A stretch of 32,035 bases of DNA from Eubacteriales bacterium (lineage in GTDB: Bacteria; Bacillota; Clostridia; Acetivibrionales; JANLFN01). The position numbers and the translations under genes are program-made. Under the pieces are notes generated by a model. The model searched no databases and had not been told where the DNA came from. It saw only the letters and a list, made by a program, of their open reading frames with translations. Location of the stretch: NCBI GenBank assembly GCA_024655885.1, contig JANLFN010000023.1, positions 1 through 32,035 on the forward strand, in the 5' to 3' direction. Below are positions 8,465-15,329 of this stretch, piece after piece (position 1 is the stretch's first letter; every line of letters begins with the position of its first letter).

Positions 8465-8826
8465 AAGTCATCCTCGCTTTGAACGTTTCTTTTCGTACCT
8501 TTGAACATTGCTTCCATAATAACGTCTTTGTATGCCGCCAGCTCCAGCGGGGATGTGAGAAGCTCCACCGCCTCCTCGGTCAGAAGCTCCCGCTTATCCT
8601 TATTTTTCAGGTTGTGTATAAGGATGCTCTGGTTGGCCAGAAGAGTAATCAGCCATACCACTTCATCCAGCGCCATCTCGAAGTTTTCCGTTTTCATCAG
8701 CTTGGTACCGAGATTCTCAAGCCCGCCGTACCTTTTAGCGATTTCTTTTGTCGCTCTGGTAGTTAAAATAAGCTGATATTCCTCGCCGCCGATGCCGATG
8801 CTTGCGCTTCTGTCAGTATCCTGCAT
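8443..8826 (-). CDS. Tail assembly chaperone, first frame (gpG-type)
   Basis: The 127-residue acidic-tailed protein (MQDTDRSASIGIGGEEYQL, then TRATKEIAKRYGGLENLG) is typical of tail assembly chaperones found between the major tail and tape measure genes in Gram-positive siphophages. Its ATG overlaps the corrected major tail stop codon (TAATG), implying translational coupling. It ends at TGA 8445-8443, just past a -1 frameshift signal. A minority of ribosomes should make a longer gpGT-like fusion of about 190 residues. Confidence 0.8.
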   Translation of the reverse strand: MQDTDRSASIGIGGEEYQLILTTRATKEIAKRYGGLENLGTKLMKTENFEMALDEVVWLITLLANQSILIHNLKNKDKRELLTEEAVELLTSPLELAAYKDVIMEAMFKGTKRNVQSEDDLKNTLAG

Positions 8827-9423
8827 TATTCGCCGCCTCCTCCCACAGCAAAAACAGGTTCATACACCTGCGTATACCAGCCGGTAATAGTGGCGGGCAA
8901 TATGCCGGGATCGTCTTCGCTGACTTGCCTTCCAGGGATGCTTTCCTTGGCCATCTGGTTTGTTACGTCTCATGACTGTCCCTTCAATGGTGGGTGTTGA
9001 AAAGGTAATGCTGTCGCCTTTCGTCTGCAGATTTGTCGCCGGGATGCCGAATTTTACCCTGTAAAGCCAAAAATACCTGTACTTGCCGTTGGCTTTCTTG
9101 GCTCTGAAGCCGATAGCCACCGGAGCGCCTCCGTCCTCGCTTGCGGAAATAAGCACCTTGTTGTCGTCAAGGGTGGCTCCCGTCAAAACCTCGGCTACTG
9201 CAGCGCCGATATCCGCAACGCCGAGAGATAAGGTGCCGCTTTGAAATTCCTTGACCACTTCTGCCGCTCCGTCATCAGCATAAAGCGTCGCCTCTGCCAA
9301 CTCCACCGAAAGCTCCGCCGTAATCGCCTTGGCCAGCGGAACAGGCGTGTCATAGGTCTCTTCTCCGTTTTCATTCTCGGTTATTTTTGCATAATACAAC
9401 CTGTCCAGTCCGATTGTCGCCAT
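8826..9423 (-). CDS. Major tail (tube) protein, one-base frameshift
   Basis: It belongs to the phi13-type major tail protein family: MATIGLDRLYYAKITENENG at the start, ALAKAITAELSVELAEA-like beta strands, and TIEGTVMRRNKPDGQGKHPW near the end. The uncorrected frame then runs into a non-family tail and stops at 8860. Shifting by one base at about 8922-8930 restores VSEDDPGILPATITGWYTQV and YEPVFAVGGGGE, ending TAA at 8828-8826, which overlaps the next ATG. The corrected product is 198 residues. ATG 9423 is preferred over 9432 because GGGAGG lies ten bases upstream of it and only two from the other. The damage is a net +1 insertion, either a mutation or a read error. Confidence 0.8.
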
Positions 9424-9428
9424 GTCTC

Positions 9429-9611
9429 TCATTCCTCCCTTACCTCATACTCTTTTGCAACATCTATGGCGTAATGGTGATAGCCGATATCGTCCTCATG
9501 CCCGATATGCCGCCGGTCGGCAATGGTAAAGCCCGCCTGCAGGCAAGGCCTTTTTTTATCACGGGCACAAGAAGGCTGTCTATGCGTATATGCTGAACAA
9601 ACGCTTTCCAT
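9429..9611 (-). pseudogene. 3' remnant of a head-tail joining protein gene
   Basis: Only the C-terminal part looks like phage protein: GFTIADRRHIGHEDDIGYHH and AIDVAKEYEV, directly upstream of and nearly touching the major tail gene. Further upstream, a neighbouring frame reads IRIDSLLVPVIKKG, which suits the same kind of protein and implies a further frameshift near the run of seven A (9551-9557 on the plus strand as T). The rest of the gene is replaced by the insertion element. Position suggests the tail terminator or last connector protein. The exact family is not recognised. Confidence 0.5.
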
Positions 9612-9639
9612 CTCTAATTGCGGAATGCCCCCGCCGTTA

Positions 9640-11127
9640 CCGAGCCCCCAAGGTGCGGGAGGGGATGGTAAAGATGCAACTGGCCAAACCGGACTGGAAC
9701 CCGAAGCTTTTGGATGAAGTGGGTCTTGGCGTCGACCAGGTGTCTGAACTCGGCGACATGCTAGACGACTTCCTTGCTCCCTTTCGGGACTGCTACCTGC
9801 GAAGCGACCAGCGTCAAAACGGCGAGGTCTTCGTCAAGGGGCTTTTATCGGACCTCGATCGGAAATCAATCGAACCCATCGCCCTGCGCTACGAGGAAAG
9901 CGTCCGGGAGATGCAGCTCTTCATGCGGGAGGCCCCCTTCGATGATGTAAAGATGGCGCAGACCTACAAAGAGACGTTATCATCCAGGGTCAATGACCCG
10001 GAGGGCATGCTCAGCGTCGACAGCACGGAGTTTGTCAAGAAGGGGAAGCACTCGGTCGGCGTATCCCGGCAACATTGCGGGCGCCTGGGCAAAACCGAGA
10101 ACTGCCAGTCGGGTGTCTTCATCGGTTACGCCAGCGAGAAAGGCTACGGCCTGGTGAGCTACCGTCTGTTCATGCCAGAGAAGTGGTTTACCAAGGAATA
10201 CGAACCTCTGCGCCAGAAGTGCTGCGTACCTGATGACGTCACCTTCAAGACCAAGCCGGAGATGGCAGCGGAGATGCTGAACGAGGTGATCTACTGCGGG
10301 CTGTACCAGGCCAAATGGATCGGCTGTAACAGTCTCTTCGGCGCCAGCAAGACATTCCTGGACAGCTTGCCCAAAGAATGTTACTACTTCGCTGACATCC
10401 ATGCCCCCACCCTGGTGTGGAGAGAGAAGCCCGAAGTGGCGCTTCCCGAGTTCAGCGGACGTGGCAGGCATCCTACCAGGCTTAAACCATCCTTCCCGCC
10501 GGTTCAAGTCTCTCAGATCGCAACGGACGACAGCATCCCCTGGGAGCGAGTGATCCTGGCGGAGGGGTCACAGGGCCCCATCATCGCCGATGTCAAGGTG
10601 CTCCGGGTAATCGAATGCCGGGACAATCTGCCTGGTAATGAGGTCTGGCTCTACATCCGCCGTTTCAGTGATGGAAAGCTCAAGTTCTTCCTCAGCAACG
10701 CTCCGGCTGACATACCCAAAGCGGAGCTGCACCGGGCGGCGACCCTGCGCTGGCCAATCGAGCAGTGTTTCCAGGAGTGCAAAAGTTACCTCGGGATGGG
10801 ACACTGCGAGGCCCGTTCCTGGACTGCCTGGTACCGCTATATCCTTTTTGTGTTGATTGCCCATCTCTTCATTTTGGAGGTGCGCCAGCGGTTTAAAAAA
10901 AACGGGAGAACCGGTGCTAACGCTGCCCCAAGCCCAGAGACTGATCATTGCCGCTCTGTCCGACGATGAGAAGGCGGTTAAAAAAGCCCTAAGGGACATC
11001 AGATATATCATGAAACATAACTTCAGCGCCTATCAATCCCACCGGGGAAGAGCAGGCTCCAGTTGCTAAAGTGAGTCGTTATTTAAGGTTGCCAAAGAGC
11101 TTTTGTGAAAACTAAACTACGCTGTAG
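9640..11127 (+). mobile_element. IS701-like insertion sequence (left end unclear)
   Basis: One transposase gene is followed by about 60 bases of non-coding DNA. The right boundary is placed near 11127, where the reading frame of the flanking decarboxylase gene stops matching its family (after KIVFPIVV). Inward from there the sequence begins CTACAGCGTAGT, an imperfect palindrome. I could not find a matching inverted terminal repeat on the left, between about 9570 and 9665, nor a target duplication. The left terminus may be deleted or may be missed by eye. Confidence 0.6.
9674..11069 (+). CDS. IS701-family DDE transposase (one-base frameshift near the C-terminus)
   Basis: The transposase shows the family signatures: MLSVDSTEFVKKGKHSVGVS with the first catalytic Asp, YYFADIHAPTLVW with the second, and WPIEQCFQECKSYLGMGHCE with the catalytic Glu, followed by RSWTAWYRYI. 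ATG 9674 has GGGAGGGG about nine bases upstream and is preferred over the open upstream extension. At a run of eight A (about 10897-10904) the frame leaves the family sequence and ends at 10969. A +1 shift restores TGEPVLTLPQAQRLIIAALS and continues to a stop at 11069, giving about 464 residues. The shift direction is not that of a standard -1 programmed event. One A too many, or transcript slippage on the A run, are the simplest readings. Confidence 0.8.
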
Positions 11128-11823
11128 TACTACTATAGGGAATACTATTTTCTCAGTTCTGGAGACAGGACGAAGCTGTTCCATTACAACCATACGTGCT
11201 TTTTTACTTGTTAAAAGACGCATAATCGGCGGTTGGATAATCGGTACCAATGACATATAGGAATACGCCGCTACGGCAATCGCTCCCAATAAGTGCGGGG
11301 CCAGTTTTGAAGTAAGATAGATTGCAGTCGGACCGTCAGCGCCGCCGATAATCCCGATAGATGCGGCTTCCTTAGGTACAAATCCAAGATAAAGCGCCCC
11401 AATAAATGTAGAGAATATCCCCAATTGGGCTGCTGCGCCGAGCAGTAAGGTTTTTGGATTTGCGATTAGCGGACCGAAATCGGTCATAGCCCCTACGCCT
11501 AAAAAGATCAATGGCGGATAAATTCCCAGTTTTACACCTTGATACAGGTAGTATAAAAGTCCTCCGGTAACCAATTTGTCGTGACCGGGATTCAGTGGGT
11601 CCGGAACATAGCTTTGGGCATTCATTAAGCCTGTATTGGGCAAGTTGGCCAAAAGCATACCAAAGGCAATCGGCAGCAACAATAGAGGCTCAAATTTTTT
11701 GACTATTGCCAGATATAAAAGAACAAAAGATATCAGCATCATCAGCATTTGGCCAGGAGTTATTGATAGAAACCCGGTGTTTGTTATCAGGTCACTTAAG
11801 TCCTTTGATAAATTTAAATCCAT
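11083..11823 (-). pseudogene. Sodium-pump decarboxylase beta subunit, 3' end lost to the IS
   Basis: The first about 232 residues match the beta subunit shared by oxaloacetate, methylmalonyl-CoA and glutaconyl-CoA decarboxylases, an integral membrane Na+ pump. Visible features are several hydrophobic segments, [24 protein letters not shown]-type core (G-A-M-T-D-F-G-P-L), and [20 protein letters not shown] with the functional Asp of GGADGPT. Family members run to about 370 residues or more; here the last 14 residues ([14 protein letters not shown]) are read from the IS end. The gene starts at ATG 11823, 40 bases after the biotin carrier stop, the normal operon order. Which of the three decarboxylases it serves cannot be told. 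It is unlikely to be functional. Confidence 0.8.
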
Positions 11824-11862
11824 CTAGGATACAACCCCTCTCGCTTAAATACAAGTAGTTTA

Positions 11863-12045
11863 TCAACCTATTACAACAAGCACATCACCGGGGTTAACAG
11901 CTGCACCCTCGTTTACTCTGATCTCTTTTATGGTGCCAGCACCGCCACAAAAGATCTCATTTTCCATTTTCATGGCTTCGAGAGTTAATATGAGTTCGCC
12001 GGCTTTTACTGCCTGCCCAACTTTTACTTTAATACTGTGCATTTT
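11863..12045 (-). pseudogene. C-terminal part of a biotin carboxyl carrier domain
   Basis: The sequence SIKVKVGQAVKAGELILTLE followed by AMKMENEI contains the biotinylation motif EAMKMEN with its target Lys, and ends GDVLVVIG as in carrier subunits of sodium-pump decarboxylases. The N-terminal half of the domain (the usual VxAPMPG stretch and any linker) is missing. Upstream it is fused in frame to the phage methylase at about 12042. It precedes the beta subunit gene as in intact decarboxylase operons, so both come from one chromosomal fragment. A half-domain would not be expected to fold or be biotinylated normally. Confidence 0.75.
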
Positions 12046-12660
12046 GATGCACCGCCATGGAAGCTCCACAGGGAACATTGCCGGATGCTCCTTGTTTGCC
12101 CGGACAGTGGTCATCTCCCATATGCCAGCATAGCCCCATTTCTTGCGTTCTTCCTTTGTAAGCCGTTTCACAAATTTATAACTGTGTCCTGCAAACGCTG
12201 AAAGCCATACATATTCCTGATCGTTATATTCCTCAGTCTCGCCTTTATTACTGAAGGCTGAAATATATTCATACTGCTGAACCGGCTTATTTGAAACAAG
12301 GTGATAGGGTCCTACACCGAAGTTTTGCCCCTGCTTCTTCCAAATACGGATCCAGATAGGTCGATAGCCACTGTCCAAAAACATATTCACGCTGTACACG
12401 CTGGTAGGTTCAATAAATTGGGAGCCGGTTGCATAGAGGTCGCCTAAATTCCAGCAGACAATATCTGCATACCTGCACAGATTTTTAATTACCGGGCGTA
12501 CTGTCTCGAACCATGGCTCAATCCCAGTTTTTTCATATTCTTTGCCTACCCCGTAAGGTGGGGAAGTCACTGCCATCTGTGCGCGACACCCGTCCATCAA
12601 CTTCTCAATATCTTCATCCTTCGTAGAGTCGCCGCACATCAAACGATGGTTCCCGAGAAG
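12043..12660 (-). pseudogene. Phage DNA methylase domain, truncated before motif I
   Basis: This is the continuation of the ParB-like gene after an in-frame TGA (12663-12661). It reads LLGNHRLMCGDST, then MAVTSPPYGVGKEYEK, where TSPPYG is the catalytic motif IV of N4/N6 amino-methyltransferases. It continues to HPAMFPVELPWRCI. In this family the next segment is the DPFxGSGTT S-adenosylmethionine-binding motif, which is missing because the sequence switches to the biotin carrier fragment. A later TTG (12642) could open the frame but lacks a clear ribosome binding site. The protein should be inactive as a methyltransferase. Such ParB-methylase proteins lie beside the terminase genes in many Clostridia phages. 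Confidence 0.7.
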
Positions 12661-13158
12661 TCAGATATCGCCCCGCTTCGTTACCGGCTTGCGCTGCATG
12701 ATTTCCTCGTGCGCTTTATCTATGTCAAAACTGTCCTGCACAGCCTCTTTGGAATACCATCGGTTAAGCAGTTCGTCTATTTCAGAAGCGTCAAACCCTG
12801 TAAGTGAAACATCAAATGCACCCGCGTCCAGCTCTGCCATCAGCTCGGCCAGTTTATTCTCGTCCCACTCTCCCTGAATCTTGTTGAGGGCAAGATTAAG
12901 CGCTTTTTCCCTCTGCGGGTCAAGATCTACAACGACGCAGTCTATCTCAGTCTGTCCCAAGTCCAGCAAAACCTTTAAGCGTTGATGCCCGCCTACCACA
13001 TTACCTGTCTTTTGGTTCCAGATAACAGGCTCCACATAGCCAAATTCCTCTATTGACCGTTTCAGCTTTTCATATTCCTTATCGCCGGGTTTTAAATCCT
13101 TGCGCGGGTTGTATTCTGCAGGATTAAGTTTGTCAACAGATATTTTTTGTATGTTCAT
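12661..13158 (-). CDS. ParB-like nuclease domain protein (N-terminal half of a split ParB-methylase)
   Basis: A 165-residue ParB/Spo0J-type domain: NPAEYNPRKDLKPGDKEYEK, then EEFGYVEPVIWNQ and NVVGGHQRLKVLLDLGQTE with the characteristic GGHQR box. It ends KPVTKRGDI followed by TGA, where related fusion proteins continue with Trp-Leu-Leu-Gly into a methylase domain. The same frame does continue that way, so a single TGG-to-TGA change would explain the split. ATG 13158 overlaps the preceding small gene. The ParB-like domain probably targets or assists the methylase; its nuclease role is unproven. Confidence 0.75.
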   Translation of the reverse strand: MNIQKISVDKLNPAEYNPRKDLKPGDKEYEKLKRSIEEFGYVEPVIWNQKTGNVVGGHQRLKVLLDLGQTEIDCVVVDLDPQREKALNLALNKIQGEWDENKLAELMAELDAGAFDVSLTGFDASEIDELLNRWYSKEAVQDSFDIDKAHEEIMQRKPVTKRGDI

Positions 13159-13315
13159 GTTGCATTCTCCTGTTCAATATTTTCTCAAGACCCTTTTTAG
13201 CACCCTCACAATCTCCGTTTAATACTTGTCCCCGCAGGGTCTTAAACTGCTGCTTCGTTAAATGGTCTTTATATTCTCTAAGTTCTCTAAGAAAGATTGA
13301 ATTTGTTTTATGCAT
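13133..13315 (-). CDS. Small phage protein next to the small terminase
   Basis: A 60-residue basic helical protein (FLRELREYKDHLTKQQFKTL, RGQVLNGDCEGAKKGLEKIL). Its start overlaps the terminase stop region and its end overlaps the ParB-like gene, so it is packed into the late operon. I recall similar unnamed proteins at this place in Clostridia phages but know no function. The compact overlaps and charged periodic sequence support a real gene. Confidence 0.6.
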   Translation of the reverse strand: MHKTNSIFLRELREYKDHLTKQQFKTLRGQVLNGDCEGAKKGLEKILNRRMQHEHTKNIC

Positions 13316-13866
13316 CAGCCACCTCTCCTGGCTGTCAGGAGTTTTTCCATCACATCATCGTGGGGAGTAGCCCCTTTGTATTCGGTAGCACAGTTTTCCC
13401 GCACAACTTGGTAAATCTGATACCACAAGTTATTGGCCTGCTTCATGAAGCTTTGGCTCATAGCCACATAAGGCGACGGGATGGCATTGCCGGTGGTCGG
13501 ATGCTTGGCCAGAAAGCCAAACTCGGTGATGCATTCCTCGCACTGGATCCACCGCGCCACGCTCTGGGCATATTGCTCTATAAGCTGCGCAGGTATAAGA
13601 TGAACACACCTGCGTTCCTTAAGCCACTGCCATGTTTTTTCATATATTTCCACCGCCAGAGTTGTTTTGCCATTCTTCTGCTTTGCGGCAAGATACTCCC
13701 TCGGTGGCGGCATGATCTGGCCTTCCAGATCCGCAGCATCCGTAAACTCCATTACCATAAGCTTTCGTCTGCCGGGATTTCCTTCCAAAATTTTATCCGC
13801 CAGCGGCTTTTTCTTCTGTCCTGCACCGATACGCGCCCCGCCGCGGTTGGTACCGTCTTTTGCCAT
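13315..13866 (-). CDS. Phage terminase small subunit (P27 family)
   Basis: The 183-residue protein opens MAKDGTNRGGARIGAGQKKK, then LEGNPGRRKL, the classic P27-type small terminase start. A helical middle follows (YEKTWQWLKERRCVHLIPAQ) and the C-terminus carries SFMKQANNLWYQIYQVVREN. The small subunit recognises the packaging site and recruits the large subunit. ATG 13866 is chosen because GAGGTG lies just upstream and the family starts there; the longer open frame runs into palindromic non-coding DNA. The large subunit that should follow is absent in this window. Confidence 0.85.
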   Translation of the reverse strand: MAKDGTNRGGARIGAGQKKKPLADKILEGNPGRRKLMVMEFTDAADLEGQIMPPPREYLAAKQKNGKTTLAVEIYEKTWQWLKERRCVHLIPAQLIEQYAQSVARWIQCEECITEFGFLAKHPTTGNAIPSPYVAMSQSFMKQANNLWYQIYQVVRENCATEYKGATPHDDVMEKLLTARRGG

Positions 13867-13894
13867 ACACATCACCTCGATTCTAAAATTAATT

Positions 13895-14034
13895 GGGGCC
13901 CCCGCAAAGCCGCAGGCTTTGTGGGGCGAGGAGGAGCAACGGAGCGGGCGAGCTTTTGACGCTGGCGTCAAAACGAGCACAGCGCAGTTTGCGGCGGCGA
14001 GGGTATATACCCCGTTTGAAACCGCGATTTTTCG
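13895..14034. other. Palindrome-rich non-coding region, candidate packaging (cos) site
   Basis: Four inverted repeats follow one another: CCCCGCAAAGCC/GGCTTTGTGGGG (13900-13926), TTTTGACGC/GCGTCAAAA (13954-13973), GGGTATATACCC (14001-14012, fully palindromic) and CGCGA/TCGCG with a TTTT loop (14023-14036). The region has no credible gene, is GC-rich, and lies directly upstream of the small terminase, where HNH-containing siphophages carry cos. The function is inferred from position and symmetry. Confidence 0.45.
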
Positions 14035-14110
14035 CGCGCGACCCCACGCCCGTTGCACGAAACATATCCACCCGGAGATTTTGACCTCCCTATGGTCTGC
14101 CGCGTCACAT

Positions 14111-14169
14111 TAAATCGAACAGAATATTGTTGACTAAATCGAACAAAATGCATATAATATAATTGAACA
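14111..14169 (+). promoter_or_regulatory. Promoter and repeat operator of the phd/vapC-like operon
   Basis: TTGACT (14130-14135), a 17-base spacer and TATAAT (14153-14158) make a near-perfect sigma-70-type promoter. TAAATCGAACA occurs at 14111-14121 and 14135-14145, with a weaker copy TAATTGAACA at 14160-14169, spaced 24-25 bases apart. Direct repeats straddling the promoter suit autoregulation by the antitoxin. Confidence 0.75.
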
Positions 14170-14195
14170 TAGCGTAAGCGAAAGGAGTGAACGAC

Positions 14196-14429
14196 ATGCG
14201 CGTTTCAGCCACCGAACTTAAGATGAACATGGGCAAGTATATCGAGCGCGCCGCGGTCGAGGACATCATCATCACCCGCAACGGCAAGGACGTCGCGCTC
14301 CTTACAAACGTCGAAAGCATGAAGAAAGACGCAATTAAATCACTGCGCGGCATTTTAAAAGGAGTCGATATTACCCGGGAGGAGATACGCGAGGAAAGGC
14401 TGGCAAGGTACAATGAAGATCCTAATTAA
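14196..14429 (+). CDS. Phd/YefM-type antitoxin
   Basis: The 77-residue protein begins MRVSATELKMNMGKYIERAA and contains DIIITRNGKDVALLTNVES, the standard Phd/YefM DNA-binding fold. The charged C-terminal helix (EEIREERLARYNEDPN) would bind the toxin. AAAGGAG lies eight bases before ATG 14196; the slightly longer GTG frame is less suitable. It overlaps the toxin gene by 17 bases. It runs opposite to the phage genes, between the HNH gene and the small terminase, as a self-contained cassette with its own promoter. Confidence 0.85.
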   Translation: MRVSATELKMNMGKYIERAAVEDIIITRNGKDVALLTNVESMKKDAIKSLRGILKGVDITREEIREERLARYNEDPN

Positions 14430-14823
14430 CACCAACGTCATCATCGACTACCTTGTCGACCGGACGCCTTTCGCGGATCATGCCGAACGGGTGCTGGAGC
14501 TCTGCAGAAGCGGCGAGGTCGAGGGCTTTCTCACCGCCAGCGCCGTCACAGACATCTACTATGTGGTCAGGAAAGCGGCCGGGAGGGAAAAAACGCTGGA
14601 AGCCATCAGGACGCTGTGCTCCGTTCTGGATATAGCCGACGTCGGGAAGGCGGACGTACTCGGCGCGATGGAGCTTGACATGACGGACTACGAGGACGCG
14701 CTTGCCGCACAGTGCGCAAAACGCATCAAAGCGGACTGCATCGTCACGCGCAACACCGCCGACTTTGCCGCCTCGCCGGTTCCCGCAAAAGAGCCCGCCG
14801 CATTTCTCAGGCAGTTTGATTGA
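14413..14823 (+). CDS. PIN-domain (VapC-like) toxin with altered first catalytic residue
   Basis: The 136-residue protein is a PIN domain of the kind paired with Phd-type antitoxins. It begins MKILINTNVIIDYLVDRTPF, followed by TASAVTDIYYVVRKAAGR, MTDYEDALAAQCAKR and DCIVTRNTADF. PIN ribonucleases bind metal with an Asp in the first strand (ILIDTNV); here it is Asn (codon AAC). The second Asp of that motif (IID), the DYEDA acidic residues and the TRNxxDF end are present. Loss of the first acid normally cripples PIN nucleases, so this toxin may be weak or inactive although otherwise full length. A terminator follows at once. Confidence 0.85.
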   Translation: MKILINTNVIIDYLVDRTPFADHAERVLELCRSGEVEGFLTASAVTDIYYVVRKAAGREKTLEAIRTLCSVLDIADVGKADVLGAMELDMTDYEDALAAQCAKRIKADCIVTRNTADFAASPVPAKEPAAFLRQFD

Positions 14824-14827
14824 AAGC

Positions 14828-14851
14828 GCCGCCGCAAGGCGGCTTTTCTTT
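14828..14851 (+). terminator. Rho-independent terminator after the PIN gene
   Basis: GCCGCC, loop GCAA and GGCGGC are followed by TTTTCTTT, four bases after the PIN stop codon. The T tract reaches the end of the convergent HNH gene. Confidence 0.8.
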
Positions 14852-15203
14852 ATCCCCAGCGCCCGCCTTCTTTCGCCGTTATCGACGAGTGGCAGCTTGT
14901 GCACAGGCTCATAAGATTGCTGTCCTCATTGGTTCCGCCTTTGGATAAAGGGATGATATGGTGCACCTCTTCGGCCGGAGTGAGCCTTCCGGCCTTTTGG
15001 CATTCCTCGCAAAGCGGATGCTCCGCCATGTATCTGTCCCGGATGCGCTTCCAGCTCCTGCCGTAGCGTTTTCGTGCCCTCGGGTCGCGCTCATATTTGT
15101 TGTAGTATGAATCAGCTTGTTTTTGATGCTTATCGCAGTATCTTACGTCTGTCAGCTCCGCACAGCCGGGATAGCTGCACGGGCGCTTGGGTTTTTTCGG
15201 CAT
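14850..15203 (-). CDS. Phage HNH endonuclease
   Basis: The 117-residue protein has a Cys-rich zinc site (CSYPGCAELTDVRYCDKH), the basic RYGRSWKRIRDRYMAEHPLC linker, CEECQKAGRLTPAEEVHHII and the HNH core (VHHIIPLSKGGTNEDSNLMS, then LCTSCHS). HNH nucleases encoded beside the terminase genes assist the terminase in cutting concatemers at cos. ATG 15203 is chosen because the family begins MPKKPKRPC; the upstream extension overlaps a terminator. The phd/vapC cassette now separates it from the small terminase. Confidence 0.85.
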   Translation of the reverse strand: MPKKPKRPCSYPGCAELTDVRYCDKHQKQADSYYNKYERDPRARKRYGRSWKRIRDRYMAEHPLCEECQKAGRLTPAEEVHHIIPLSKGGTNEDSNLMSLCTSCHSSITAKEGGRWG

Positions 15204-15222
15204 AGCTCCATCTCCCATGCAC

Positions 15223-15255
15223 AAAAAAAGCCCTCAGGGCGTTTGCCCCAAAGGC
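15223..15255 (-). terminator. Terminator at the entrance of the late operon
   Basis: On the minus strand a compound hairpin (AAGCC with GGCTT outside, GGGC with GCCC inside) ends in seven T at 15223-15229. It lies 20 bases upstream of the HNH start codon and after the DUF1492-like regulator gene. Late transcription must therefore read through it or start inside it. Confidence 0.65.
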
Positions 15256-15329
15256 TTCTTCGGCTTTAACATATTATTTCATGCTACCAGTATAGCACCT
15301 TCAAATGCAAAAGTCGTCCGCGAAATTAC

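Noticed and set aside
10890-10915. Programmed -1 frameshift in the transposase at the A8 tract
   Set aside because: The restoring frame requires +1 (or -2), not -1. An extra A or transcript slippage explains it better.
11863-12642. A functional methyltransferase-biotin carrier fusion enzyme
   Set aside because: The methylase lacks its cofactor motif and the carrier lacks its first half; the join sits on an inverted repeat. It looks like a scar or artefact, not a designed fusion.
12661-12663. TGA read as selenocysteine or as Trp by code change
   Set aside because: No stem-loop after the codon was evident, the expected residue is Trp rather than Cys or Sec, and TGA serves as a normal stop in neighbouring genes.
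13667-14113. Open frames on both strands over the palindrome region
   Set aside because: They arise from GC-rich symmetrical DNA and from the complement of the small terminase; no ribosome binding site or family match.
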